Made by a program: the position numbers and the translations under genes | Shown: piece by piece, positions 44,334-53,433 of the stretch | Layout of the letters: the number at the start of each line of letters is the position of its first letter | Position numbering within the stretch: the stretch's first letter is position 1 | Assembly (NCBI RefSeq): GCF_006438965.1 | Contig: NZ_RCZM01000002.1 | Span: forward strand, 248,001-312,000 | Length of the DNA stretch: 64,000 nucleotides | DNA from: Pedococcus bigeumensis | Lineage (GTDB): Bacteria; Actinomycetota; Actinomycetes; Actinomycetales; Dermatophilaceae | Direction: 5' to 3' | Notes under the pieces: model-generated | What the model was told of the DNA's origin: nothing | Databases searched by the model: none | The model's input: only the letters and a program-made list of their open reading frames with translations

Positions 44334-45093
44334 CCAGATCGAACGGGTGCTCGTGTGCATCCCGACCTACAACGAGCGCGAGAACCTGCCCCGCATCGTC
44401 GAGCGAGTGCGGGCTGCGGTGCCCTCCGCCGACGTCCTCGTGCTCGACGACAACTCACCCGACGGCACCGGCCAGATCGCCGACGAGCTGGTCGCGGCCG
44501 ACCCCCAGGTGCACGTGCTGCACCGGCCAGGAAAACAGGGTCTCGGCAACGCCTACCTCGCGGGCTTCGCCTGGGCGCTGGAAGAGGGCTACGGCGCCAT
44601 CGTCGAGATGGATGCCGACGGCTCGCACCAGCCGGAGCAGCTGCCTGCGCTGCTGGACGCCCTGCACGACGCGGACCTGGTCATCGGCGCACGGTGGGTG
44701 CGTGGTGGCAGCGTGGTCAACTGGCCGCTGCACCGCAAGGCGCTCAGCGTCGGCGCCAACATCTACACCCGGGCCCTGCTCGGTATGCCGGTGCACGACG
44801 CCACCGCGGGCTACCGCGTCTACCGGGCCAGTGCCCTGCGGACCATCGGGCTCGACCACGTCGCGTCACAGGGCTACTGCTTCCAGGTGGATCTCACCCA
44901 GCGGGCCGTCCGGCTCGGGCTGCGCGTCGTCGAGGTCCCGATCACGTTCGTCGAGCGGGAGATCGGCGACTCCAAGATGAGCGGCGACATCATGCGCGAG
45001 TCGCTCCAGAAGATCACTGCCTGGGGCCTGTCGCACCGCGCCGACCAGGTGCGACGGCTGGGCAGCAGGGAGCCCACGTGGCACCGACTGTAG
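44326..45093 (+). CDS. Polyprenol-phosphate mannosyltransferase (Dpm1/Ppm1-like)
   Basis: GT2 glycosyltransferase, 255 aa, transferring mannose from GDP-mannose to polyprenyl phosphate for glycolipid or protein mannosylation. N-terminal [35 protein letters not shown] and the metal motif [12 protein letters not shown] are typical, as is C-terminal [15 protein letters not shown] 44326 is the most likely start (AAGGG 9 bases upstream); it overlaps the lnt end. Its coupling with lnt matches the Lnt-Ppm1 fusion of Mycobacterium. Confidence 0.88.
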   Translation: MSDQIERVLVCIPTYNERENLPRIVERVRAAVPSADVLVLDDNSPDGTGQIADELVAADPQVHVLHRPGKQGLGNAYLAGFAWALEEGYGAIVEMDADGSHQPEQLPALLDALHDADLVIGARWVRGGSVVNWPLHRKALSVGANIYTRALLGMPVHDATAGYRVYRASALRTIGLDHVASQGYCFQVDLTQRAVRLGLRVVEVPITFVEREIGDSKMSGDIMRESLQKITAWGLSHRADQVRRLGSREPTWHRL

Positions 45094-45593
45094 GACGCAC
45101 GCCCTTTGCCCGGCGACGCAGGCCCCGCTGGCTGGCCGTCGTCTTCGTGCTGCTGCTCGTCGTCCCGGTCCTGGAGATCGCCACGATCATCGCGGTCGGC
45201 AAGGTCATCGGCGGCTGGCAGACCCTCGCCCTGCTGCTGGTCGAGTCGGCCCTCGGCGCGTGGCTGGTCCGGCGCGAAGGGGCTCGCGCCTGGAAGGCGC
45301 TCACGAAGGCCCTCAACACCGGCCAGATGCCCAGCCATCAGCTCGCGGACGCGGCCCTGGTGCTCGTGGGTGGCACCCTGCTGCTGGCCCCCGGGTTCCT
45401 CACCGACATCGTGGGTTTCTTCTTCATCCTGCCCTTCACGCGCCCGATCGCCCGGACCGTGCTGGAGGCCGTGGTGGCCAAGCGGCTGCTCGGTGGGGTC
45501 TTCGGCGGTAGTCGTGGGCAGGGGCCGGACGGTTCAGGCCGTGGCGGACCTCCGCCCTCTGGACCAGACGTCATCGAGGGCGAGGTCCTCTAG
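45078..45593 (+). CDS. fxsA: FxsA family membrane protein
   Basis: Protein of 171 aa with four membrane segments ([68 protein letters not shown]). The segments [11 protein letters not shown]-x-[14 protein letters not shown] and [19 protein letters not shown] fit FxsA, first described as a suppressor of phage F exclusion of T7; molecular role unclear. GTG 45078 overlaps the mannosyltransferase end by 16 bases. A perfect palindrome follows 28 bases after the stop. Confidence 0.85.
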   Translation: MAPTVGRTPFARRRRPRWLAVVFVLLLVVPVLEIATIIAVGKVIGGWQTLALLLVESALGAWLVRREGARAWKALTKALNTGQMPSHQLADAALVLVGGTLLLAPGFLTDIVGFFFILPFTRPIARTVLEAVVAKRLLGGVFGGSRGQGPDGSGRGGPPPSGPDVIEGEVL

Positions 45594-45620
45594 CCGCGAC
45601 CACCCGGCATACCGGCATGA

Positions 45621-45654
45621 CGAAGGCCGCGTCCCGATCGGGACGCGGCCTTCG
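45621..45654. terminator. Bidirectional terminator between fxsA and rbpA
   Basis: A perfect 34-bp palindrome, 17-base half CGAAGGCCGCGTCCCGA, between the convergent genes fxsA and rbpA. It can fold into a 15-bp stem with a tetraloop on either strand. Confidence 0.8.
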
Positions 45655-45673
45655 TGGTGTCTGGTGCTACGGC

Positions 45674-46033
45674 TCAGGCGGTGCGCTTGCGCCGCGGCTT
45701 CTCGCCGCGGGACTCGCGCAGGAGCACGAGACGCTCCTCGAGGAGCTCCTCGAGCTCGGGGATGGAACGACGCTCGAGCAGCATGTCCCAGTGGGTGCGG
45801 ACGTGCTTCACCTGCTTGACCTCGGGCTCGGGGCCGTCGACGAGACGGGCCTCCTCGCCGCAACGGCATTCCCAGGTCGACGGGATCTCGGCTTCGATCG
45901 AAAAGGGCAGCTCGGTCCGGTGGCCCAGGGGGCACACGTAGGACGTGATCTGTCGCTCGCTCGGGATGACGTGGTCGTCGGTCTCGAGACTGTGCGACAC
46001 CATTCGGCTGCCCCGGAGGGTGCGCTCTGCCAT
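45674..46033 (-). CDS. rbpA: RNA polymerase-binding protein RbpA
   Basis: Actinobacterial activator that binds the beta subunit and sigma; also contributes to basal tolerance of RNA polymerase to rifampicin (known). 119 aa. N-terminal tail followed by the RbpA core: TSYVCPLGHRTELPFSIEAEIPSTWECRCGEEARL (Cys positions as in RbpA), then the sigma-interacting C-terminus KPRRKRTA with upstream THWDMLLERRSIPELEELLEERL. GGGAGA lies about 9 bases before the ATG. An ECF-type promoter is visible upstream. The rifampicin link is echoed by helR 11 kb away. Confidence 0.95.
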   Translation of the reverse strand: MAERTLRGSRMVSHSLETDDHVIPSERQITSYVCPLGHRTELPFSIEAEIPSTWECRCGEEARLVDGPEPEVKQVKHVRTHWDMLLERRSIPELEELLEERLVLLRESRGEKPRRKRTA

Positions 46034-46101
46034 GACGGGGTTCTCCCAACGTTCTTGGTACCCTGCCCGCTCGGGTGGGGGCTCGGGGATTCATACGGCA
46101 C

Positions 46102-46127
46102 AACGCCGTGGACCCGTGCAATGTTCC
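46102..46127 (-). promoter_or_regulatory. SigR/SigE-type promoter of rbpA
   Basis: Minus strand GGAAC (46127-46123), 18 bases, GTT (46104-46102), then about 70 bases to ATG 46033. Matches the GGAAY-N18-GTT consensus of redox/stress ECF sigma factors. In Streptomyces rbpA is a SigR target (established). Confidence 0.6.
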
Positions 46128-46174
46128 GACGTTCCGGCCGTCCGTTTCGTTGGCAGTTGTGATGCAACTCACAG

Positions 46175-47737
46175 TCACACGACGGCGGGCACCTCGTTGC
46201 CGGCATCGATGATCCCTTGACGGACGTCGACCTTGCGCAGCAGCACGTAGCCCAGGACGAAGAAGATGATCAGCGCGACGATGGCGGGGCGGTAGGAGTC
46301 GGTCAGCTGGTGGACCAGGCCGAACAGCAGCGTGCCGAACCACGACGTCCCGCGCTCCATGGCCTGGTAGAACGCGAAGAACTCGGCTTCGCGGCTCTTG
46401 GGGACGAGCTGGCTGAACAGCGACCGGCTCAGCGCCTGGCTGCCGCCCAGCACGATGCCGATCAGCACGCCGAGGGCGATGAACGGGATGAACGCCTTCT
46501 CCGGGACGAAGAACGCCGCGATGACGATGGCCGACCAGGCGACGAGGGAGCCGAGGATCGTGCGCCACGCGCCGAAGCTGCGGGCGAGCCGGCCGAACAG
46601 CAACGCGCCGCCGAAGGCCACGAACTGGACGAGCAGGATCAGCGCGATGAGCTGCTCCTGCGCGAACTTGAGCTCCTCGGCGCCGTAGAGGCTGCTCGAA
46701 GAGATGACCGTCTGGATGCCGTCGTTGAAGAACAGGTAGGCGAGCAGGAACATCAGGGTGTGCGGGTAGGTCCGCAGGTCGCGGAAGGTGTGCCCGAGCT
46801 GCGCGTAGCTGCCGCGGACGACCCCGGCGGACGGCTGGTCGGAACGGGCGATCTCGCCGCCGCGGAGGTTCCAGAGGCCACGGACGGGGATGAGCGTGAA
46901 CAGCCCCCACCACACGCCCGCCGACAGCATGCTGATCCGCACCGCCATGCCCTTGTCGACCCCGATGAGGTCGGGCTTGGACACGATCACCAGGTTGATC
47001 GCCAGCAGCAGCCCACCGCCGAGGTAGCCCAGCGCCCAGCCGCGCGACGAGACCGCGTCGCGGTCGTCGGGGGAGGCGATCCGGCACAGGATGGCGTCGT
47101 AGACGACGAGAGAGGACCCGAGCGCGATCGTCGCAAGGATCATCATCAGCGAGCCGAAACGCCAGTTGCTCCCGTGCAGGAAGAACAGGAGCGACGCCGC
47201 GACCGCGCCGGCCCAGGCGAAGCCGCCGAGCAGCCTGGCCGGGCGCGGGGTGCGGTCGGCGATGGCGCCGACGAACACCAGCAGGACTGCCGAGATGATG
47301 GTCGCCAGGGTGACGGTGTAGGACGCGACCGACCCCGGGTCGAGCGGAGCCGTCAGGACGAGCGCGAGGCCGCCCACGGCCGCGACGCCGAGCGGGATGA
47401 CCGTCGGTAGCAGGGCCGGCTTGTTGCGGACCATCTGGACCACGGTGAACACCAGTGCGGCCAGACCGAGGAGCGTCAGCACCAGGGCGAGCTGCCAGAC
47501 CCCGCTCGGCAGGTCGGCTGCAGCCGGGACGACGTGCAGGTCGACGTGACAGCTCGCGTCATCGTCGAGTCCGGGGCAGGCCGCCTCCTTCGCGACCGTG
47601 GTGAGGTAGGGCGCGAACAGCACCGTGCCGACCGTCGTGACGAAGGCGGAGTTGGCCCAGTCGTACCAGTACCAGGGCCGCTTGTACCGCTCGTGCTCGG
47701 CCCACGTCGACTGTGACGCAGCCGCCTCAGTTGTCAT
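46175..47737 (-). CDS. MFS permease, UMF1/Atg22 type
   Basis: Transporter of about 520 aa with roughly 12 membrane segments. The N-terminus (RYKRPWYWYDWANSAFVTTV) and SPDDRDAVSSRGWALGYLGGG are the distinctive features of the UMF1/Atg22-like major facilitators (vacuolar amino-acid effluxer relatives). Substrate unknown; export of amino acids or sugars is possible. ATG 47737 is taken; an upstream frame to 47755 adds six residues without a ribosome site. Between the start and the next gene lies a small palindrome GGGTA-TTCC-TACCC (47773-47786). Confidence 0.85.
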   Translation of the reverse strand: MTTEAAASQSTWAEHERYKRPWYWYDWANSAFVTTVGTVLFAPYLTTVAKEAACPGLDDDASCHVDLHVVPAAADLPSGVWQLALVLTLLGLAALVFTVVQMVRNKPALLPTVIPLGVAAVGGLALVLTAPLDPGSVASYTVTLATIISAVLLVFVGAIADRTPRPARLLGGFAWAGAVAASLLFFLHGSNWRFGSLMMILATIALGSSLVVYDAILCRIASPDDRDAVSSRGWALGYLGGGLLLAINLVIVSKPDLIGVDKGMAVRISMLSAGVWWGLFTLIPVRGLWNLRGGEIARSDQPSAGVVRGSYAQLGHTFRDLRTYPHTLMFLLAYLFFNDGIQTVISSSSLYGAEELKFAQEQLIALILLVQFVAFGGALLFGRLARSFGAWRTILGSLVAWSAIVIAAFFVPEKAFIPFIALGVLIGIVLGGSQALSRSLFSQLVPKSREAEFFAFYQAMERGTSWFGTLLFGLVHQLTDSYRPAIVALIIFFVLGYVLLRKVDVRQGIIDAGNEVPAVV

Positions 47738-47827
47738 GCGTGAAGGGTGGCACAACGCGTCGCGTCACAGATGGGTATTCCTACCCAAACCGCGTGGCGA
47801 GTCGGCACGCCGTTGAAGGGCCGGTGA

Positions 47828-49228
47828 CTAGCCGGCGAACTCCCAGTGCCACGGCTCGGGCAGTGAACCGGTGGGCTCGGCCCAGTCCGGGTGGAACCAC
47901 CCGTAGAGCGGCGCGTTCTGCTTCATCCACAGGTGCGCGGGGGTGCCGAAGCTGTTGATGCCGCCGCAGAGGTCGACGGCGCGGCCCATGCCGTGCTCGC
48001 TGCGGCCGGGAGTGGCCGCCCACTTGCCCTTGACGGCCTTGACCGCGATCTGCTCGGCGTAGGACCGGTAGGAGTCGGTGACGCAGATGGGGGAGCCGGT
48101 GTCCTTCTGGTAGGCGATGCTCATCGCGTTGAACGCGGCGGCGGCCCCGGGGCGCAGGCTCTGCCCAGCCGCACCGAACAGCGGGCACAGCCCGGCCACC
48201 GGGATCTTGCCGTTGGCGTACTCGGTCTCGTTGGTGCTGCAGGGCTTGACCGACCCGTCGGCGAGGACGCCGGGCACGACGAGTGCGGCGCGCAGTCGCT
48301 TGGACGCCTCCATCGCGGCCGCGTCGCCGCTGCCCAGGAGCAGCCCGGCGACCGGACCGGCTTTGGCGACCTGAGTGGCGTGCAGCCGGCGGGTGGCGTC
48401 GAGCTGGGCCTTCTGCTCCTGGACGACGACGTCGAGCTTCTTCTTGGCCTCGGCAGCCTGGGTCGCTGCCTCGGTGGCCCTGGTGCTGGCCTCCACGGCC
48501 TTGATCGCGATGGTCCGTTGGAGCTGGGTCTGGTTCTGCACCCGCTCGATCTGACCGGTCCGCTGGTCGGTCAGGTAGGACAGCTGCGCCGCGGTGTCAC
48601 TGGCTTCGCTGGCGGACTTGGCGAGGGTGTCCAGGAGGGTTCCCATGTCGCTGATGGCGCCGCCGGTGCCGGCATAGGCGAGGTAGGCCCATTGACCGAG
48701 GGCGCGCCGGTCCTCTCCGAGCCGGGTGCTCAGCTGCTGGTAGAGCTGGACGTTGCGGTTGGCCTCCTCGCGGGCCGTCCGCTCGGCGTCGCGGGCCGCG
48801 GCGTACTCCTGGAGCAGCGCATTGGCCTGCAGCGCGAGACGGTCAAGCTTGGTCGCCGCAGCGGCGATGCCGGCGTTCGACGCGGTGAGGTCGCGGGTGA
48901 GGGCGTCGGCCTGGGCGATCTGGGCTGAAAGCTCAGCCGGGCTGAGTGTCTCCTCGCCGCCGGCTCCGGGCGTCGCGGTCGCACCAGCCGTGATCGTGCC
49001 GCTGCCGGCGCCGGTCGTCACGGAACCCGGTGTCGACGGGCCCGTGGTCGACCCACCCGCTGGGCTGGTGGGTGGCGCGGAGGCCCTGACGGACGTGGAC
49101 GGTGTGACGGAAGTGGACGCAGTGGTGGATGGGGTCGTGGTGGCGGCGTGTGCCGGTGCCCACCCTGCCAGCATCGCGACGGTCACAGCTCCCGCGGCCA
49201 CGCCGGCTCGTCCCGCGAGCCCAAGCAC
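47828..49228 (-). CDS. Secreted D,D-carboxypeptidase, VanY/DacB family, with coiled coil
   Basis: Cell-wall peptidase of 466 aa. Signal peptide (residues 1-27, ending AHA), Thr/Ser/Gly/Pro-rich linker (30-90), a long coiled-coil stalk (about 95-290), then the zinc peptidase domain with SEHGMGRAVDL (S-x-H-x-x-G-x-A-x-D) and EPWHWEF for the second zinc His. Such domains cleave D-Ala-D-Ala or L,D/D,D peptide bonds. The stalk plus peptidase resembles actinobacterial growth or sporulation enzymes. GTG 49228 has GGAG 10 bases upstream. Confidence 0.85.
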   Translation of the reverse strand: MLGLAGRAGVAAGAVTVAMLAGWAPAHAATTTPSTTASTSVTPSTSVRASAPPTSPAGGSTTGPSTPGSVTTGAGSGTITAGATATPGAGGEETLSPAELSAQIAQADALTRDLTASNAGIAAAATKLDRLALQANALLQEYAAARDAERTAREEANRNVQLYQQLSTRLGEDRRALGQWAYLAYAGTGGAISDMGTLLDTLAKSASEASDTAAQLSYLTDQRTGQIERVQNQTQLQRTIAIKAVEASTRATEAATQAAEAKKKLDVVVQEQKAQLDATRRLHATQVAKAGPVAGLLLGSGDAAAMEASKRLRAALVVPGVLADGSVKPCSTNETEYANGKIPVAGLCPLFGAAGQSLRPGAAAAFNAMSIAYQKDTGSPICVTDSYRSYAEQIAVKAVKGKWAATPGRSEHGMGRAVDLCGGINSFGTPAHLWMKQNAPLYGWFHPDWAEPTGSLPEPWHWEFAG

Positions 49229-49297
49229 GATCAGCCAACTCCCTCTTCTGCCGCCCCCCTCGGGCAGCTATGCACTCCTCAACGCACCATAGCCGCG

Positions 49298-49816
49298 TCA
49301 GGTCACGTTTTCGCTCGTCCTTTCGTCGGAGATGTCCTTGGTCATCAGGCTGACCCGATGGCCTGGCTCGCCGAGCTGGGCGACCTCGAGATAGCCCCTG
49401 CCGCGGTGGAAGTCCAGCGAGGGCTGGTTCGGAGGGTCGATGTTGACCTCGAGGGTGAGTCGCCCCTGACTCCGGGCGGCTTCCTCGACCACCTCGTACA
49501 CCGCAGAGGCCAGGCCACGTCGGCGGAACCGGTCGCTGATGACGATGCGGTCGAGGTAGTGGAACCGGGTCCCGTAGCGCTCCCCGAACCAGCGGTAGTT
49601 CGCCGAGCCGTAGTCCGTGCCAGGACCGAAGACGAGGACGAAGCCAGCCGTCTGTCCGTCGCTCACGATCACGTCTGCACGGGTGGCCCAGCGGCGCAGG
49701 TCGGCGAGCTCCGACGCTTCGAGGGGTGACAACAGCTCGACATGGTCGGCGTTCAGCTTCAGGACATCGGGGATGTCGCTGTCGACCATCGGACGCAGCA
49801 CTTGGATAGCCTCCAT
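49298..49816 (-). CDS. GNAT family N-acetyltransferase
   Basis: Acetyltransferase of about 172 aa. Acetyl-CoA-binding pattern: LDRIVISDRFRRRGLASAVYEVVEEAARSQG (R-R-x-G-x-A type loop) and LEVNIDPPNQPSLDFHRGRGYLEV with the NxxSxxFxxxxG element typical of GNATs. Substrate unknown. ATG 49816 lies six bases after CAGACT, a weak version of the leaderless hexamer; a longer frame to 49891 adds 25 residues. Confidence 0.85.
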   Translation of the reverse strand: MEAIQVLRPMVDSDIPDVLKLNADHVELLSPLEASELADLRRWATRADVIVSDGQTAGFVLVFGPGTDYGSANYRWFGERYGTRFHYLDRIVISDRFRRRGLASAVYEVVEEAARSQGRLTLEVNIDPPNQPSLDFHRGRGYLEVAQLGEPGHRVSLMTKDISDERTSENVT

Positions 49817-49970
49817 GGGCCGAGTCTGCCACCCATGACATTTGTCACTTCCGCCGAGCTCAGGGCCTACGTAGCCTCCGGCAGTCACCACAAGTGGCGG
49901 TCACCCGACGATGGCTCGCTGGGACACCAGCAGGTCGCCCTCACCACCCCAACTCCAGGAGCGTGCGTCC

Positions 49971-51629
49971 ATGGCCCACCCCGTCCACAGCAGAAGGGGT
50001 GGCCCCTCGGCCGCCCACATCCGGCGGACGGCGGTGACGGCAGGCGCGGCAGTGCTGGCCCTCGCGGCCGCCGCCCTGACCGGCGCCGGCCCGGCCACCG
50101 CGCACGGCACCGACGGCCGGCTCGCGCCACGCACCCACTTCACGATGCAGGCCGACGGATCGAGCGGACTGACCGCCGGGGGAGAGGGCATCCCCAACAT
50201 CGACTCGGTCAAGAAGACCATCTACTCGTACTACGGAGACCCCACCGGGACCGGCGCAGCCAACCCGACCAGCTCGCCCTACATCTCCGAGATGAGCTCC
50301 ATCCTGGCTGCCCAGCGCCGCGCCCTGCCACGCCTGCTGGCCGACGCGAAGCGGCACCACCAGAAGCCGGCCATCGTCTTCGACGCGGACGACACGACGC
50401 TGTGGACCTACCAGATGGAGGTGGGGGACATGAAGTTCGTGTTCACCCCCGCCGCCCAGACTCCGTGGGTCGACGGCGAGCGCTTTCCGGCCACCCCGGG
50501 CATGGTCGACTTCGTCAACGACGCGCAGGCCATGGGCTTCACCGTCTTCGGCCTGACCGGGCGCAGCGACAGCCAGAAGGCGCACACCGTCAGCAACCTG
50601 GCCAAGGTCGGCTACACGGCGTTCCCCGCAGACCGGTTCTTCACCAAGTACAACTCCGGCACGACGCCGCCGAGCTACCTCACCTGCGTGGCCGCACCGT
50701 CCTGCAACACGGTCGAGTACAAGGCGGGCACGCGCAAGCACATCGAGCAGGACCTGGGCTACGACATCGTCCTCAACGTGGGCGACCAGTGGTCCGACCT
50801 CCAGGGCGGGTATGCCGACCGGTCGCTGAAGCTGCCGAACCCCACCTACTACCTCCCGTCGCCCAACCTGCCGGGTGTCAAGGAGCCGCGGCTCGCGCCG
50901 CGGACCCGTTTCACCATGAAGCCGGACGGGTCGAGCGGGCTGACCCAGAGCGGTGAGGGCATCCCCAACATCGACGTGGTGAAGAAGACCATCGCGGTCT
51001 ACTACGGCGACACCGGCACGGGCACCTCCAACAAGGTGTCCTCGCCCTACATCTCCGAGATCACCAAGCTCATCGACCGGCGCAGCGGGCAGCTGCTGCA
51101 GCAGTGCCGCTCGGAGGCGAAGCACGGTGGCAACCCGGCCATCGTCCTCGACGCGGACGACACGACCTTGTGGACCTACGACATGGAGGTCGCGGCGATG
51201 CACTTCGTCTTCGACCCCACGGTCCAGGACCAGCAGTGGGTCCAGCCACAGCGCTTCCCGGCCACTCCGGGCATGGTGTCCTTCGCCAACGCCGCTGCCG
51301 ACGCGGGCTGCACCCTGGTCGGGCTGACCGGTCGCAACACGACCCAGCGCAACGCCACCCTCGGCAACCTCGCCAAGGTCGGCTACACCGGGTTCAGCCC
51401 GGACAACTACTACACCAAGTGGACGTCCACCGAGCCCATCCCGTCCTACGCGACCTGTGTCCTGGCACCCCGGTGCACGACGATCGAGTACAAGTCGCAG
51501 ACGCGGGCGCACGTCGAGGCCCAGGGTTTCGACATCATCGCCAACTTCGGCGACCAGTACAGCGACCTGATCGGCGGCTCTGCGGACCGCGCGATCAAGC
51601 TGCCCAACCCGACGTACTACCTGCCCTAG
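49971..51629 (+). CDS. Secreted HAD acid phosphatase, tandem duplicated domain
   Basis: Exported protein of about 552 aa. N-terminal signal of basic residues then AVTAGAAVLALAAAALTGAGPATAHG, cleavage near AHG. Two consecutive HAD (plant/bacterial acid-phosphatase type) modules of about 240-250 residues. Each begins RLAPRTxFTM...DGSSGLT and contains the catalytic DADDTTLWTY (D-x-D-x-T), GLTGR and N-x-G-D-Q-x-S-D-L. Both copies keep the nucleophilic and acid Asp, so both look active. They share many segments, indicating an internal gene duplication. ATG 49971 has AGGAG 10 bases upstream; the frame open to 49911 lengthens the signal with no benefit. Confidence 0.85.
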   Translation: MAHPVHSRRGGPSAAHIRRTAVTAGAAVLALAAAALTGAGPATAHGTDGRLAPRTHFTMQADGSSGLTAGGEGIPNIDSVKKTIYSYYGDPTGTGAANPTSSPYISEMSSILAAQRRALPRLLADAKRHHQKPAIVFDADDTTLWTYQMEVGDMKFVFTPAAQTPWVDGERFPATPGMVDFVNDAQAMGFTVFGLTGRSDSQKAHTVSNLAKVGYTAFPADRFFTKYNSGTTPPSYLTCVAAPSCNTVEYKAGTRKHIEQDLGYDIVLNVGDQWSDLQGGYADRSLKLPNPTYYLPSPNLPGVKEPRLAPRTRFTMKPDGSSGLTQSGEGIPNIDVVKKTIAVYYGDTGTGTSNKVSSPYISEITKLIDRRSGQLLQQCRSEAKHGGNPAIVLDADDTTLWTYDMEVAAMHFVFDPTVQDQQWVQPQRFPATPGMVSFANAAADAGCTLVGLTGRNTTQRNATLGNLAKVGYTGFSPDNYYTKWTSTEPIPSYATCVLAPRCTTIEYKSQTRAHVEAQGFDIIANFGDQYSDLIGGSADRAIKLPNPTYYLP

Positions 51630-51647
51630 CCCCACCCCACCCCACCC

Positions 51648-51682
51648 CGAAGCGGCGCGGAGCTGACCTCCGCGCCGCTTCG
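51648..51682 (+). terminator. Terminator hairpin after HAD phosphatase gene
   Basis: Perfect 15-bp stem CGAAGCGGCGCGGAG with its complement, loop CTGAC, 19 bases after the stop. One CGGCATAC motif copy follows at 51693. Confidence 0.75.
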
Positions 51683-51720
51683 GCGTGCCCCCGGCATACC
51701 TCGACGCAAGGATGTCCCAC

Positions 51721-52848
51721 ATGACCCCCGCGCCCCCGACCACGTCGGCCCAGCCCACGGCCCTGTTTGTGCGGTCCGACTACCTGATCCTGGGCGGTGG
51801 CGGGCTGGCCGTGGCGCTCGCCGCGCTGACCCACTTCGTCGGTGGGGGAGCGGTGCTGCCGTTCCTCTGCTCAGCGGTCGCGGTGACGCTGCTCGCCTCG
51901 CTCGTGGGGCGGTCCGTGGAGCAGCTCGGTGACCGGTTCGGACCGGGCGCCACGGGCGTGCTCCAGTCGGCGCTGGGCAACCTGCCCGAGCTGTTCATCG
52001 CGCTGTTCGCCCTGAAGGCCGGGCTGGTGGCGGTGGTGCAGGCCGCGCTGATCGGCTCGATCCTGGCCAACCTGCTGCTGGTGCTTGGGCTGGCCTTCCT
52101 CGTCGGCGGCCTGAAGCACGGCACCCAGCAGCTCAACTCCGAGCGCGCCCGCGGCATCATCGTCCTGATGGTGCTGTCGGTGGCGGCCATGGTCGTCCCG
52201 TCGCTGGCGCACTACGTGCACACGCCGGCGGCGGCGCACGAGAAGACGTTGTCGCTGATCGTGTCGGTGGTGCTGCTGGTGCTCTTCGCGCTGACCCTGC
52301 CGGCGTCGCTGCGCAAGGAGGCGCCTGCGGAGGGTGCGGGCGCGGAGGGTGCGGGCGCGGCGGACAAGATGGAGCACGAGGCTCCGCGGTGGCCGGTCTG
52401 GCTCGCCGTCGGCCTCCTGGCGCTGGCGGCGTTGCTGGCGGCGTTCGTGTCGGACTGGTTCGTCACGGCCCTGGAGCCGGCGATGAAGGCCCTGAGCATC
52501 TCCGACGCGTTCGCCGGGCTGGTGATCGTCGCCATCGCCGGCAACGCGATCGAGAACATCGTGGGCGTCCAGCTGGCAGCGCGGAACCAGTCCGAGTACG
52601 CGTTCTCGGTTGTCATCAACTCGCCCATCCAGATCGCCCTGGTGCTGGCTCCATTGCTCGTGGTCCTGTCCTCGGTGTTCGGGTTCGCGACGCTGACGCT
52701 GGTGTTCCCACCGATGCTCGTCGTGTCGGTCGTGATCGCGGTGATCCTCACGGCGTTCATCACCTTCGACGGTGAGTCCACCTGGATCGAGGGCGCGGCC
52801 CTCATCGCGGTGTATGCCGTGATCGCCACGTCGTTCTGGTGGGGCTGA
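51721..52848 (+). CDS. Calcium/proton antiporter (CaCA/Cax family)
   Basis: Cation antiporter of about 375 aa with 10-11 membrane helices in two inverted halves. Cax alpha motifs: QSALGNLPELFIALFALKAG in the first half and AGNAIENIVGVQLAARNQ in the second, each with the essential Asn/Glu. A short Glu/Gly/Ala linker (APAEGAGAEGAGAAD) joins the halves. ATG 51721 has AAGGA 8-9 bases upstream; ATG 51712 is possible. A 5-bp-plus-6-bp hairpin follows immediately after the stop. Confidence 0.9.
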   Translation: MTPAPPTTSAQPTALFVRSDYLILGGGGLAVALAALTHFVGGGAVLPFLCSAVAVTLLASLVGRSVEQLGDRFGPGATGVLQSALGNLPELFIALFALKAGLVAVVQAALIGSILANLLLVLGLAFLVGGLKHGTQQLNSERARGIIVLMVLSVAAMVVPSLAHYVHTPAAAHEKTLSLIVSVVLLVLFALTLPASLRKEAPAEGAGAEGAGAADKMEHEAPRWPVWLAVGLLALAALLAAFVSDWFVTALEPAMKALSISDAFAGLVIVAIAGNAIENIVGVQLAARNQSEYAFSVVINSPIQIALVLAPLLVVLSSVFGFATLTLVFPPMLVVSVVIAVILTAFITFDGESTWIEGAALIAVYAVIATSFWWG

Positions 52849-52880
52849 GCTCCTCGTGGGGCCGAGCCCCTGGTGGAGCT
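52848..52880 (+). terminator. Hairpin after Cax gene
   Basis: AGCTCC/GGAGCT outer stem and GGGGC/GCCCC inner stem around CGA, with 4-base internal loops, starting at the stop codon. Confidence 0.5.
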
Positions 52881-52904
52881 GAGCGACACCGTTGCGGTTT
52901 GCCC

Positions 52905-52943
52905 CGGTCCACAGGGCGGATTGGCGGCTCCAGCCTGTCCACA
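52905..52943 (+). promoter_or_regulatory. Two DnaA-box-like nonamers upstream of ssb-like gene
   Basis: CGGTCCACA (52905-52913) and CTGTCCACA (52935-52943), direct repeats exactly 30 bases apart; the second differs from the TTGTCCACA consensus at one position. Confidence 0.35.
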
Positions 52944-52995
52944 GCGTCGGGGCAACCTCTGGAACAGCCCCGACGCGTCGGACACGGTTGAGGGC

Positions 52996-53337
52996 ATGCA
53001 GACCGATGAGTGGGTGAACGAGGTGCGCCTCGTGGGCAAGGTCAGTGGGTCCGTGGACGAACGCGAGCTGCCGAGTGGTGACTTCGTCGCAGCCCTGCGG
53101 CTGGTGGTTCCCCGACAGCCTGGTGAGAGCCGAGGGTCGGCCACCGTGGACACCATCGACGTGGCGTGCTGGAGCGGACGCACCCGGCAGAGCGCGCGGC
53201 GACTGGCGGCCGGCGACCAGGTCGAGGTGGTGGGCGCGCTGCGGCGCCGGTTCTTCCGGGCCGGCGCGGCCACGGCGAGCCGCTACGAGGTGGAGGCAAG
53301 CAGACTGACCCGGGTTCGCCGCGCGCTCCAGCCGTAG
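52996..53337 (+). CDS. Single-stranded DNA-binding-like protein (short)
   Basis: OB-fold protein of 113 aa resembling the SSB core: VNEVRLVGKVSGSVDERELPSGD, LRLVVPRQ, DTIDVACWSGRTRQSARRLAAGDQVEVVGALRRR. It ends after the OB fold: there is no Gly/Pro-rich linker and no acidic C-terminal tip that recruits partners, so it is not a replicative SSB. Probably a paralogue with a regulatory or competence-like role (inference). ATG 52996 is seven bases after CACGGT, a near-match to the leaderless hexamer. Confidence 0.75.
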   Translation: MQTDEWVNEVRLVGKVSGSVDERELPSGDFVAALRLVVPRQPGESRGSATVDTIDVACWSGRTRQSARRLAAGDQVEVVGALRRRFFRAGAATASRYEVEASRLTRVRRALQP

Positions 53338-53433
53338 GTGAGCGGGGGAGTAGGGAGGGGAGCGGGGAGACCGACACCCTCGATGCTGTCCGATGGCTGG
53401 GCAAGCCAGCCGGCCGCGTGACACGATCGTGGG

